Source of the DNA: JBDSSS01 sp039928615
Lineage (GTDB): Bacteria > Actinomycetota > Actinomycetes > Actinomycetales > Dermatophilaceae
Assembly (NCBI GenBank): GCA_039928615.1
Contig: JBDSSS010000043.1
Span: 1 to 27,500, forward strand
Reading direction: 5' to 3'
Length of the DNA: 27,500 bases
Shown: in pieces, positions 1 through 8,677 of the stretch
Layout of the letters: each line of letters begins with the position of its first letter
How positions within the stretch are numbered: position 1 is the first letter of the stretch
Program-made: the position numbers and the translations under genes
Notes under the pieces: model-generated
The model's input: only the letters and a program-made list of their open reading frames with translations
Told to the model about the DNA's origin: nothing
Databases searched by the model: none

Positions 1-416
1 AGGGCACCCCCGAGCAGGTCGCCGCGGTCGAGGCGAGCCACACCGGCCGCTTCCTCGGCCCGATCCTCGCGCGCACGGCCCGGACCTCGACGGTCGCGGT
101 CCGCAAGGCCGTGAACGCGAGCGCGCCGGTCACGAAGCCGGCGGCGAAGAAGACTGCAAAGACTGCGAAGAAGGCTGCCACGACGACAACGGCGAAGAAG
201 GCCACCGCGAAGAAAGCGTCCACGGCCCCATCCGTCACCGGCTCGACGTCGAACTCCGGGGGCACGGCGACGAAGCGCGCGACGTCCTCCACCAGCACGA
301 CCAGCACGACCGGGCGTGCCCGGGTGACCACCGCGGCCGCGCAGAAGAGCACGACGAGCACGACGATCCGCACCACACGAGCAGCGAGCACCACCTCCCG
401 GAAGGGGAAGGCATGA
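1..416 (+). CDS. uvrA: UvrA, 3' end only, with a Lys/Ala/Thr-rich C-terminal tail
   Basis: This is the C-terminal end of the damage-recognition ATPase of nucleotide excision repair; the gene begins before the window. The first full codon is at position 3. The translated start, GTPEQVAAVEASHTGRFLGP, is the typical last stretch of UvrA, which normally ends within a few residues of this point. Here the frame continues for roughly 100 more residues. The early tail is rich in AKK and TAKKA repeats; the later tail is rich in Ser, Thr and Arg and ends RKGKA. It resembles the disordered basic tails of histone H1-like proteins. There is an in-frame GTG at 111, but the frame is open from the window start, so it is not a separate gene. 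The TGA overlaps the next gene's ATG (ATGA at 413-416). Identification is firm; a DNA-binding role for the tail is inference. Confidence 0.93.
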   Translation, partial: GTPEQVAAVEASHTGRFLGPILARTARTSTVAVRKAVNASAPVTKPAAKKTAKTAKKAATTTTAKKATAKKASTAPSVTGSTSNSGGTATKRATSSTSTTSTTGRARVTTAAAQKSTTSTTIRTTRAASTTSRKGKA

Positions 417-991
417 ACCCGCAGTCCAGCCACACCGAGCCGCCCGTGGACACTGACTCGACGGTCTCGGGCGAGCCCGAGCTCCGTCGCGCCGACGACG
501 AGTCGCGGGTGACCGCTCTCACGGGACGTCGCGGCGTCCTGCGGATGGCGGGCGTCGTCGCCGGTGCCGGCGCCCTCGCAGCCTGCAGCAGCCCTCCGGT
601 CCCGACGCCCCAGGCGCCGGCCGCGGACGCGTCCTCGGGTGCCTCGTCGAGCGCCACCTCGGCGGCGACCCCGGATGCCGGTGCGACCTCCGCTGCGGCC
701 CCTGCGCCGGGCAGCATCCCCGTCTCCGACGTGCCGGTCGGTGGCGGCAAGATCTACACCGACACCATGACCGTCGTCACCCAGCCGGAGGCCGGCACGC
801 TCAAGGCCTTCGACACGACCTGCCCCCATAAGGGCTGCCCCGTGACGAGCATCGTGAGCAAGCAGATCGTCTGTCCCTGCCACGGCAGCGCCTTCGACAT
901 CAACACGGGTGACCGGGTCGCCGGCCCGGCACCGACCGGCCTGACCCCCAAGAAGGTCACCGTGTCCGGGGACACCTTCACCGTCGCCTGA
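413..991 (+). CDS. Rieske [2Fe-2S] lipoprotein with twin-arginine signal
   Basis: A 192-residue exported Rieske-type iron-sulfur protein. The N-terminal ~37 residues are hydrophilic, followed by Arg39-Arg40, a hydrophobic stretch and a lipobox LAAC with Cys58. This indicates Tat export of a folded cofactor protein and lipid anchoring. Residues ~59-105 form an Ala/Ser/Pro-rich linker. The Rieske fold follows with both cluster motifs: CPHKGC (Cys137, His139) and CPCHGSAF (Cys154, His157) supply the four ligands, and Cys142 and Cys156 can form the usual disulfide. It is a stand-alone small Rieske protein, not the QcrA subunit of the bc1 complex, which is larger with several transmembrane helices. 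Its ATG overlaps the uvrA stop, so it is probably co-transcribed with uvrA. The redox partner cannot be read from the sequence. Confidence 0.92.
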   Translation: MNPQSSHTEPPVDTDSTVSGEPELRRADDESRVTALTGRRGVLRMAGVVAGAGALAACSSPPVPTPQAPAADASSGASSSATSAATPDAGATSAAAPAPGSIPVSDVPVGGGKIYTDTMTVVTQPEAGTLKAFDTTCPHKGCPVTSIVSKQIVCPCHGSAFDINTGDRVAGPAPTGLTPKKVTVSGDTFTVA

Positions 992-1007
992 CCCTCCCTC
1001 CGCAGGA

Positions 1008-1050
1008 CCCCACCGTCGGCCCGGGCCTCTCGGCCCAGCCGTCAGTGGGG
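1008..1050 (+). terminator. Imperfect hairpin after the Rieske gene
   Basis: CCCCAC at 1008-1013 pairs with GTGGGG at 1045-1050. Inside, GGC (1018-1020) pairs with GCC (1038-1040), and GGGCC (1023-1027) pairs with GGCCC (1032-1036) around a TCTC loop. There is no T-run, as is common for high-GC actinobacteria. The hairpin sits between the Rieske stop and the uvrC promoter and probably ends the uvrA transcript. Confidence 0.5.
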
Positions 1051-1090
1051 GCTGATGGTGGTCGTTGTCGGGGGCGTCGGTGGCGCCGCA

Positions 1091-1096
1091 TAGGGT
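1091..1096 (+). promoter_or_regulatory. -10 box of a leaderless uvrC promoter
   Basis: TAGGGT fits the actinobacterial TANNNT -10 pattern. It is followed by exactly 6 nt (GACACC) and then the uvrC GTG, which puts the expected transcript start on or beside the G of the start codon. No Shine-Dalgarno sequence fits in that space. A possible -35 (TTGTCG, 1065-1070) has a long 20-nt spacer and is weak. Confidence 0.6.
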
Positions 1097-1102
1097 GACA
1101 CC

Positions 1103-3184
1103 GTGGCCGATCCGAGGACCTACCGACCCCGGCCGGGGGAGATCCCGAACGACCCCGGCGTCTACCGCTTCCGGGACGCTCACGGCCGGGTCATCTACGT
1201 CGGCAAGGCGAAGTCGCTCCGCCCCCGCCTCTCCTCCTACTTCCAGGACATCACCGCGCTGCACCAGCGCACCGCGACGATGGTGACGACCGCCGCCTCG
1301 GTCGAGTGGACCGTCGTGCGCACCGAGGTCGAGGCGCTCCAGCTCGAGTACTCCTGGATCAAGGAGTTCGACCCGCGCTTCAACGTCAAGTACCGCGACG
1401 ACAAGTCCTACCCCTACCTCGCCGTCACGATGGGGGAGGAGTTCCCCCGGGCCCAGGTGATGCGTGGCGCCAAGCGCAAGGGCACCCGTTACTTCGGCCC
1501 CTACGGACACGCCTGGGCGATCCGCGAGACCCTCGACCTGCTGCTGCGCGTCTTCCCGGTCCGGACGTGCTCGTCCGGGGTGTTCCGTCGGGCGGCAGCG
1601 AGCGGCCGCCCGTGCCTGCTCGGCTACATCGACAAGTGCTCGGCACCGTGCGTCGGGCGGGTCAGCGCCGAGGAGCACCGCGACATCGCCGACGACTTCT
1701 GCGACTTCATGACCGGCAACACGACCCGCTTCGTCAAGCGGATCGAGCAGCGGATGCACGATGCGGCCGCGGAGCTCGACTTCGAGCAGGCCGCCCGCCT
1801 CCGTGACGACATCGGCGCGCTGAGCAAGGCCCTCGAGAAGCAGTCGGTCGTGCTCGGCGACGCGACGGACGCCGACGTGTTCGCCCTCGCCGACGACGAC
1901 CTCGAGGCGGCCGTCCAGGTCTTCCACGTGCGCGGCGGCCGGATCCGCGGCCAGCGCGGCTGGGTAGTGGAGAAGGAGAGCGAGGACCTCCCCGCCCTCA
2001 TCGAGCACCTCCTCCAGCAGGTCTACGGCGACGCCGACCGGGAGACCGTGCCGCGCGAGGTCCTCGTCCCGACCCTGCCCACCGACACCGAGGCCGTCGT
2101 CGAGTGGCTCTCGACGGTGCGGGGGTCGGCCGTCGACGTGCGGGTGCCCCAGCGCGGCGACAAGCGGACCCTGATGGAGACGGTGCGGCGCAACGCCGAC
2201 CAGTCCCTCGCCCGGCACAAGGTGGCCCGGGCCGGGGACCTCACCCTCCGCAGCCAGGCCCTCCAGGAGCTCCAGGAGGTGCTCGAGCTCGACGAGGCCC
2301 CGTTGCGCATCGAGTGCTACGACGTGAGCCACGTCCAGGGCACCAACGTCGTCGCGAGCATGGTCGTCTTCGAGGACGGGCTGGCCCGCAAGAGCGAGTA
2401 CCGCCGGTTCATCGTGCGGGGTGCCATCGCCGAGGACGGCGACGGGCCGGTGACCATCGACGACACCGCGGCGATGCGCGAGGTGCTGACCCGCCGCTTC
2501 CGGCGATACCTCGAGGACGCCGAGGGGGTGGGCGACCTCGATCTCGCGACCGGGGTCGTCGGTGGGTCGGACACCGGCGCCTCGCCCGACGGCGGCACGG
2601 GAAGCGCCGGGGAGGACGACGACCGCGACGACGGCGACGACGGCGACGCCTCGCCCTCGGGTCCGATCGACCCGGAGACCGGCCGGCCGCGCCGCTTCGC
2701 CTACCCCCCGAGCCTCGTCGTCGTGGACGGCGGGCTCCCCCAGGTGAATGCTGCCCAGGCCGTCCTCGACGAGCTAGGCATCGAGGAGGTCGCCCTCGTC
2801 GGGCTCGCCAAGCGCCTCGAGGAGGTGTGGGTGCCCCGCACGGAGCACCCGATGATCCTGCCGCGCACGAGCGAGGGGCTCTACCTGCTCCAGCGCCTGC
2901 GCGACGAGGCCCACCGCTTCGCCATCACCTTCCACCGGCAGCGCCGCTCCAAGGCGATGACCTCATCTCAGCTCGACGGCATACCCGGTCTGGGAGCGAG
3001 CCGTCAGAAGGCGCTGCTCAAGCACTTCGGCTCGGTCAAGCGGCTCCGCGGCGCCGACGCGGATGCGGTGATGGCGGTCCCGGGCATCGGGCCCGCCCTT
3101 GCCTCGGCGATCGTCACCCACTTGGCTGAGGGCGCACCGCCCGAGCCGACAGTCAACCTCACGACGGGAGAAGTGATCGAATGA
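1103..3184 (+). CDS. uvrC: UvrC, excinuclease ABC subunit C
   Basis: This is the dual-incision nuclease of nucleotide excision repair. The 693-residue protein has every expected part. The N-terminal GIY-YIG nuclease (GVY at 19-21, IYVG at 31-34, Glu77 in TEVEALQLE) makes the 3' cut. A UVR motif (~210-244) contacts UvrB. The RNase H-like nuclease (YDVSH with Asp407; VVVDGG with Asp542) makes the 5' cut. Helix-hairpin-helix repeats lie at ~630-680. Between the two Asp residues is an acidic Gly/Asp-rich insertion (~482-521, with runs such as GEDDDRDDGDDGD) that probably forms a flexible surface loop. The GTG at 1103 is chosen because the GIY-YIG domain starts right after it and a -10 box lies 6 nt upstream. 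The stop overlaps rapZ (ATGA). Confidence 0.97.
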   Translation: MADPRTYRPRPGEIPNDPGVYRFRDAHGRVIYVGKAKSLRPRLSSYFQDITALHQRTATMVTTAASVEWTVVRTEVEALQLEYSWIKEFDPRFNVKYRDDKSYPYLAVTMGEEFPRAQVMRGAKRKGTRYFGPYGHAWAIRETLDLLLRVFPVRTCSSGVFRRAAASGRPCLLGYIDKCSAPCVGRVSAEEHRDIADDFCDFMTGNTTRFVKRIEQRMHDAAAELDFEQAARLRDDIGALSKALEKQSVVLGDATDADVFALADDDLEAAVQVFHVRGGRIRGQRGWVVEKESEDLPALIEHLLQQVYGDADRETVPREVLVPTLPTDTEAVVEWLSTVRGSAVDVRVPQRGDKRTLMETVRRNADQSLARHKVARAGDLTLRSQALQELQEVLELDEAPLRIECYDVSHVQGTNVVASMVVFEDGLARKSEYRRFIVRGAIAEDGDGPVTIDDTAAMREVLTRRFRRYLEDAEGVGDLDLATGVVGGSDTGASPDGGTGSAGEDDDRDDGDDGDASPSGPIDPETGRPRRFAYPPSLVVVDGGLPQVNAAQAVLDELGIEEVALVGLAKRLEEVWVPRTEHPMILPRTSEGLYLLQRLRDEAHRFAITFHRQRRSKAMTSSQLDGIPGLGASRQKALLKHFGSVKRLRGADADAVMAVPGIGPALASAIVTHLAEGAPPEPTVNLTTGEVIE

Positions 3185-4098
3185 ACGACCAGACCTCCAC
3201 GAGCAGGGCGAGCGCACTGACCGAGGCCCCGCTCGTCATCGTGACGGGGATGAGCGGCGCGGGCCGCAGCACGACCGCCAACGTCCTCGAGGACCTCGGC
3301 TGGCTCGTCGTGGACAACCTTCCGCCGCAGCTGCTCTCGTCCCTCGCAGACCTGCGCGACGAAGCCATGGCGAGCACGCCCGAGGCCTCACGGCAGCGGG
3401 TCGCCGTCGTCGTCGACGTGCGCTCCCGCGGCTGGTTCGCCCACCTCGAGGACGCGATCGCCGCGGCCCGGCACCGGGGTGAGCGGCCCAGCCTCGTCTT
3501 CCTCGACGCCACCGACGAGGCGCTCGTGCGGCGGTTCGAGAGCGTCCGCCGGCCGCACCCGCTCCAGGGCGGTGGCCGGCTGCTCGACGGGATCCAGCGC
3601 GAGCGCGAGCTGCTCATCGACCTCCGCTCGACCGCCGATGTCGTCGTCGACAGCTCCGGCCTCAACGTGCACCAGCTGAGCGCCAAGCTCTCGTCGCTCT
3701 TCGCCGGCGACCAGAACGTCCAGCTGCGCATCGCGGTGATGTCCTTTGGTTTCAAGTACGGCCTCCCGCTCGACGCCGACGTCGTCTTCGACATGCGCTT
3801 CCTGCCCAACCCGTACTGGGTGCCGGAGCTGCGCGGGCTCAACGGGCAGGACGGGCCCGTCGCCGAGTTCGTGATGAAGCAGCCCGGCGCCGAGGAGTTC
3901 CTCGAGCGGGCCGGCGACCTGCTCGGCACGATGATCGCCGGCTACGTGCGCGAGGGCCGCCGTTACGTCACGGTCGCCGTCGGGTGCACCGGCGGCAAGC
4001 ACCGCTCGGTCGCGACGGCCGAGGCGCTGAGCACGCGCCTTCGTGGGGGCGACCGGATCGACACCTTCGTGGTGCACCGTGACCTCGGGCGGGAGTGA
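3181..4098 (+). CDS. rapZ: RapZ/YvcJ-family nucleotide-binding protein
   Basis: A 305-residue P-loop protein of the RapZ (YhbJ/YvcJ) family. In enterobacteria this family is the RNase E adaptor that senses glucosamine-6-phosphate; in Gram-positives the role is less defined and includes nucleotide hydrolysis and cell-envelope regulation. The Walker A motif is GMSGAGRST at residues 23-31, followed by the family's DNLPPQLL segment. The C-terminal half carries the conserved block near SFGFKYGLP, a FDMRFLPNPYW segment, and the CTGGKHRSV motif close to the end. The start ATG overlaps the uvrC stop. The following order yvcK-whiA is a conserved actinobacterial and firmicute gene cluster, which strengthens the call. 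The exact molecular role in this organism is not readable from sequence. Confidence 0.94.
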   Translation: MNDQTSTSRASALTEAPLVIVTGMSGAGRSTTANVLEDLGWLVVDNLPPQLLSSLADLRDEAMASTPEASRQRVAVVVDVRSRGWFAHLEDAIAAARHRGERPSLVFLDATDEALVRRFESVRRPHPLQGGGRLLDGIQRERELLIDLRSTADVVVDSSGLNVHQLSAKLSSLFAGDQNVQLRIAVMSFGFKYGLPLDADVVFDMRFLPNPYWVPELRGLNGQDGPVAEFVMKQPGAEEFLERAGDLLGTMIAGYVREGRRYVTVAVGCTGGKHRSVATAEALSTRLRGGDRIDTFVVHRDLGRE

Positions 4099-4102
4099 CC
4101 GC

Positions 4103-5071
4103 ATGCCGCGACCTGCGGGCCTGCTCGGCGTCCAGCAGAGCCGGCGCGTCGTGGCGCTCGGGGGCGGCCACGGCCTCTCGGCGGCGCTGACGGCCCTGCG
4201 GCTGCTCACCGACACCGTGACCGCCGTCGTCACGGTCGCCGACGACGGGGGGTCGAGCGGTCGGCTCCGCGAGGAGTTCTCCGTCCTGCCACCCGGTGAC
4301 CTCCGGATGGCGCTCAGCGCGCTGTGCGACGACTCCGAGTGGGGCCACATCTGGCGCGACGTCCTCCAGCACCGCTTCGCCGGCACCGGGGACCTGCAGG
4401 GGCACGCGCTCGGCAACCTCATGATCGTCTCGATCTGGGAGCTGCTCGGCGACACCGTGGCGGGGCTCGACCTCGTCGGCCGGCTCCTCGGGGCCCGGGG
4501 CCGGGTGCTGCCGATGGCGGCCGAGCCGCTCGAGATCGTCGCCGAGATCGTCGGGCACGACCCCGACCGACCGGGCGACACCGTACTCGTCCATGGCCAG
4601 CACCGGGTCGCCTCGTCACCCGGGGTCGTCGCGTCGATCGGGATCGTGCCGACCTGCCCGCGCCCCTGCACCGAAGCGCTCGCCGCGGTGGCGGAGGCGG
4701 ACTGGGTGGTCCTCGGGCCCGGGTCGTGGTTCACCTCCGTCATGCCGCACCTGCTCGTCCCCGACCTCGCGGACGCCCTCGTCGCGACCCCTGCCAAACG
4801 GCTGCTCAACCTCAACCTCGAGGTCGCCAAGGGCGAGACCCGCGATTTCCGAGCCGAGGACCACCTCGCCTCCTTCGCCACCAACGCCCCCGACCTGCGC
4901 CTCGACGTCGTCCTCGCCGATCCGAGCGTCGTCGAGGACGAGGTCTCGCTCGGTGAGGCTGCGGCTGCCCTCGGCGCCACGCTCGTCATCGCCCCGGTCT
5001 CCGCCCGCGGCGAGCCCGGCGTCCACGATCCCCTCCGCCTGGCGGCTGCGCTGCGCGACGTGATCGGCTGA
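4103..5071 (+). CDS. yvcK: YvcK/CofD-like protein (gluconeogenesis factor family)
   Basis: A 322-residue member of the YvcK family, a CofD-like fold that binds UDP-sugars in characterised homologues and is needed for growth on gluconeogenic carbon and for normal cell shape. The N-terminal motif VVALGGGHGLSAALTALR and the VADDGGSSGRLREEF segment are diagnostic, followed by PPGDLRMALSALCDD and GHALGNLM. The start is placed at ATG 4103, 4 nt past the rapZ stop. GGAG at 4092-4095 gives a well-spaced ribosome site, and a longer frame from 4043 would lie inside rapZ. It is likely co-translated with rapZ. Homologues are often loosely annotated as 2-phospho-L-lactate transferase, but the context with rapZ and whiA favours YvcK. 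Confidence 0.93.
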   Translation: MPRPAGLLGVQQSRRVVALGGGHGLSAALTALRLLTDTVTAVVTVADDGGSSGRLREEFSVLPPGDLRMALSALCDDSEWGHIWRDVLQHRFAGTGDLQGHALGNLMIVSIWELLGDTVAGLDLVGRLLGARGRVLPMAAEPLEIVAEIVGHDPDRPGDTVLVHGQHRVASSPGVVASIGIVPTCPRPCTEALAAVAEADWVVLGPGSWFTSVMPHLLVPDLADALVATPAKRLLNLNLEVAKGETRDFRAEDHLASFATNAPDLRLDVVLADPSVVEDEVSLGEAAAALGATLVIAPVSARGEPGVHDPLRLAAALRDVIG

Positions 5072-5076
5072 GCGGC

Positions 5077-5092
5077 CGCCGGCCCGCCGGCG
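5077..5092 (+). terminator. GC-rich hairpin after yvcK
   Basis: CGCCGGC (5077-5083) pairs with GCCGGCG (5086-5092) around a 2-nt loop, 5 nt after the yvcK stop. No T-run. It may be a partial terminator or an RNA-stabilising stem ahead of whiA. Confidence 0.35.
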
Positions 5093-5175
5093 CGGTGGGG
5101 GCGAGCCGGGGGAGTGGGGATGCCCGAGGGACCGACCCGGCCTCCGCGTCGGCGTCGCTCCCACGGGGTGGCATC

Positions 5176-6165
5176 ATGTCCCGCATGGCGATGACAGCGA
5201 AGGTCAAGGACGAGCTCTCCCGTCTCGAGGTGACCAAGCCGTGTTGTCGCAAGGCCGAGGTGTCGACGATGCTGCGTTTCGCCGGCGGCCTGCACATCAT
5301 CGGCGGCCAGATCGTCGTCGAGGCCGAGCTCGACACCGCCAACACGGCCCGTCGCCTCCGTCGCAACATCGCCGAGGTCTACGGCCACCGCAGCGACGTC
5401 CTCGTCCTTGCCGCGGGCGGTCTGCGACGCGGCTCCCGCTACGTCGTGCGGGTCGTCGAGGACGGCGCGACGCTGGCCCGCCAGACCGGACTCGTCGACA
5501 CCCGGGGCCGTCCGGTCCGGGGCCTGCCGCCCAAGGTCGTCAGCGCGGCGACGTGCGACTCCGAGGCGGCCTGGCGCGGGGCCTTCCTCGCCCACGGCTC
5601 GCTCACCGAGCCCGGCCGGTCATCTGCCCTCGAGATCACCTGTCCCGGGCCGGAGGCGGCGCTCGCCCTCGTCGGGGCCGCCCGCCGACTCGGCATCCAG
5701 GCCAAGGCCCGTGAGGTGCGCGGTGTCGACCGCGTCGTCATCCGTGACGGTGACGCGATCGGGGCGATGCTCATCCGCCTCGGCGCCCACGACGCCGTGA
5801 TGGCCTGGGAGGAGCGTCGGATGCGCCGCGAGGTCCGGGCCACCGCCAACCGCCTCGCCAACTTCGACGACGCCAACCTGCGCCGGTCGGCTCGGGCCGC
5901 CGTCGCGGCCGGCTCACGGGTCGAGCGGGCCATGGAGATCCTCGGTGACGAGATCCCCGACCACCTCAAGGAGGCCGGCTCGCTCCGGCTCGAGCACAAG
6001 CAGGCCAGCCTCGAGGAGCTCGGCCAGCTGGCCCAGCCGCCGATGACCAAGGACGCCGTCGCCGGGCGGATCCGTCGTCTGCTCGCGATGGCCGACAAGC
6101 GCGCGGAGGACCTCGGCATCGCCGGCACCGACGCCAACCTCACCCCGGACATGCTCGACAGCTGA
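5176..6165 (+). CDS. whiA: WhiA, DNA-binding developmental/cell-division regulator
   Basis: A 329-residue WhiA protein. In Streptomyces WhiA works with WhiB to switch on sporulation septation; in non-sporulating actinobacteria and firmicutes it influences division and chromosome segregation. It has an N-terminal LAGLIDADG-like domain and a C-terminal helix-turn-helix. Family blocks are very well kept: AMTAKVKDELSRL at the start, LRRGSRYVVRV, FLAHGSLTEPGRSS, RRLGIQAKAREVRGVDRVV, RREVRATANRLANFDDANL and the C-terminal KDAVAGRIRRLLAMADKRA. ATG 5176 is chosen because GGGGTGG lies just upstream. ATG 5185 (MAMT, matching the usual family start) is a real alternative. The 104-nt gap after yvcK holds a hairpin and no clear -10. 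Confidence 0.96.
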   Translation: MSRMAMTAKVKDELSRLEVTKPCCRKAEVSTMLRFAGGLHIIGGQIVVEAELDTANTARRLRRNIAEVYGHRSDVLVLAAGGLRRGSRYVVRVVEDGATLARQTGLVDTRGRPVRGLPPKVVSAATCDSEAAWRGAFLAHGSLTEPGRSSALEITCPGPEAALALVGAARRLGIQAKAREVRGVDRVVIRDGDAIGAMLIRLGAHDAVMAWEERRMRREVRATANRLANFDDANLRRSARAAVAAGSRVERAMEILGDEIPDHLKEAGSLRLEHKQASLEELGQLAQPPMTKDAVAGRIRRLLAMADKRAEDLGIAGTDANLTPDMLDS

Positions 6166-6177
6166 CGCCGGAGCTGC

Positions 6178-6196
6178 CCCGGAGCCTACTTCCGGG
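6178..6196 (+). terminator. Possible weak terminator hairpin after whiA
   Basis: CCCGGA (6178-6183) pairs with TCCGGG (6191-6196) around a 7-nt loop, 12 nt after the whiA stop. The stem is short and has no T-run, so the call is tentative. Confidence 0.3.
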
Positions 6197-6231
6197 TAGC
6201 CCGAGAGGGCCCGGTAAGGGGTCGTCCGAAG

Positions 6232-6273
6232 GGGTGAGACGCGCCTCACCCGCCGGTGGCCACGCACTAGGGT
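6232..6273 (+). promoter_or_regulatory. gap promoter region with an inverted repeat
   Basis: TAGGGT at 6268-6273 is a good actinobacterial -10 and would start a transcript near 6280 with a leader of about 64 nt. Just upstream, GGGTGAG (6232-6238) and CTCACCC (6245-6251) form a perfect 7-bp inverted repeat with a 6-nt centre. It lies where the -35 and upstream region should be, so it is a candidate operator for the glycolytic genes. No regulator can be named. Confidence 0.5.
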
Positions 6274-6343
6274 GGGTCGTGAGGGAGCCGCAGAGCTGCG
6301 GCCCGTCATCCAGCTCCGTCTCATCTTGAAGAGGTGCACAGCA

Positions 6344-7348
<1,005 letters not shown>

Positions 7349-7368
7349 CCCGAACCAACGGCGAACCG

Positions 7369-7398
7369 CCGGCCGGTCGGCTCCAGCCGACCGGCCGG
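7369..7398 (+). terminator. 14-bp GC hairpin between gap and pgk
   Basis: The 14-nt arm 7369-7382 pairs perfectly with 7385-7398 around a 2-nt spacer (effective loop slightly larger). It sits 20 nt after the gap stop and 67 nt before pgk. With no T-run it may be a partial terminator or a 3' stabiliser that raises gap mRNA relative to pgk-tpiA. Confidence 0.55.
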
Positions 7399-7465
7399 AC
7401 CGGCTCGGCGTGCTGGACCCGGCGACCTCGCAGCACCTCGACCGACCACTGAAGGGGACCACGAC

Positions 7466-8677
7466 GTGAAGACCATCGGCGACCTCGGGGACCTACGCGG
7501 CAAGCGCGTCCTCGTCCGCTCCGACCTCAACGTGCCGCTCGACGGCACGACGATCACCGATGACGGGCGGATCCGGGCGTCCGCGCCGACCATCGCCGCC
7601 CTCGCGGACCAGGGCGCTCGCGTCATCGTCTGCGCCCACCTCGGCCGTCCCAAGGGCGTCCCCGAGGCGAAGTACTCCCTCGCCCCCGTCGCTGCACGTC
7701 TCGGAGAGGTCCTCGGCACGCCGGTGGCCTTCGCCGAGGACACGGTCGGCCCCGCCGCGAAGGCCGCCGTGGCCGCCCTCGGTGACGGTGACGTCCTCGT
7801 CGTCGAGAACCTCCGCTTCAACGAGGGCGAGACGGCCAAGACCGACGAGGGGCGGGCTGGTTTCGCCGCTGAGCTCGCGTCGCTCGCGGACGTCTTCGTC
7901 TCCGACGGCTTCGGTGTCGTCCACCGCAAGCAGGCGTCGGTCTACGACGTGCCGCGCCTCCTGCCGCACGCGACGGGTGACCTCGTCGCGACCGAGGTCG
8001 ACGTCCTGCGCCGGCTGACCGCCGACCCCGAGCGGCCGTATGCCGTCGTGCTCGGTGGCGCGAAGGTGTCCGACAAGCTCGGCGTCATCGGCAACCTGCT
8101 CGGCGCCGCGGACCGTCTGCTCATCGGCGGCGGCATGGTCTTCACCTTCCTCGCGGCCCAGGGCCACGAGGTCGGCAAGAGCCTGCTCGAGTCCGACCAG
8201 ATCGACACCGTCAAGGGCTACCTCGAGCAGGCCGAGAAGTCCGGCGTCGAGATCGTCCTGCCCGTCGACATCGTCGCCGCGGACGCGTTCAGCGCCGACG
8301 CGGACCACGACGTCGTCGCGGCCGACGCGATCCCGGCCGACCAAATGGGGCTCGACATCGGCCCGCGGTCGAGCGAGCTCTTCGCGGAGAAGCTCGCCGA
8401 CTGCCGCACCGTCTTCTGGAACGGCCCGATGGGCGCCTTCGAGATGGAGCCGTATGCCGCCGGCACCAAGGCGCTGGCCGAGGCCCTCGTCGACGTGACG
8501 AGCCGCGGCGCGCTGACCGTCGTCGGTGGCGGCGACTCCGCTGCTGCCGTCCGCCAGCTCGGCTTCGCCGACAGCGACTTCGGCCACATCTCCACCGGAG
8601 GTGGCGCCAGCCTCGAGTACCTCGAGGGCAAGGAGCTGCCCGGACTGACCGTGCTCGACGAGGAGGACCCGTCCTGA
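7466..8677 (+). CDS. pgk: Phosphoglycerate kinase
   Basis: Transfers phosphate from 1,3-bisphosphoglycerate to ADP in glycolysis. The 403-residue length is normal. The N-terminal substrate-binding motif is RVLVRSDLNVPLDG; the AHLGRPKG block, the VLGGAKVSDKLGVI block and the C-terminal nucleotide-binding GGGDSAAAV segment with FGHISTGGGASLEYLEGK are all present. GTG 7466 has GAAGGGG at 7451-7457 upstream. The stop shares one base with the tpiA start (TGATG at 8675-8679), so the two are probably translationally coupled. Two Tyr codons are TAT, both inside the 7-mer GTATGCC (8038, 8452). Confidence 0.98.
   Translation: MKTIGDLGDLRGKRVLVRSDLNVPLDGTTITDDGRIRASAPTIAALADQGARVIVCAHLGRPKGVPEAKYSLAPVAARLGEVLGTPVAFAEDTVGPAAKAAVAALGDGDVLVVENLRFNEGETAKTDEGRAGFAAELASLADVFVSDGFGVVHRKQASVYDVPRLLPHATGDLVATEVDVLRRLTADPERPYAVVLGGAKVSDKLGVIGNLLGAADRLLIGGGMVFTFLAAQGHEVGKSLLESDQIDTVKGYLEQAEKSGVEIVLPVDIVAADAFSADADHDVVAADAIPADQMGLDIGPRSSELFAEKLADCRTVFWNGPMGAFEMEPYAAGTKALAEALVDVTSRGALTVVGGGDSAAAVRQLGFADSDFGHISTGGGASLEYLEGKELPGLTVLDEEDPS

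Noticed and set aside
111..416. A separate 101-residue Lys/Ala-rich protein starting at GTG 111
   Set aside because: The same frame is open from the window start and encodes the UvrA C-terminus, so it is a tail, not a gene.
3388..5595. A 735-codon open frame on the minus strand
   Set aside because: It lies opposite rapZ, yvcK and whiA, its residue make-up is the mirror of GC-rich coding DNA, and no family block is recognisable.
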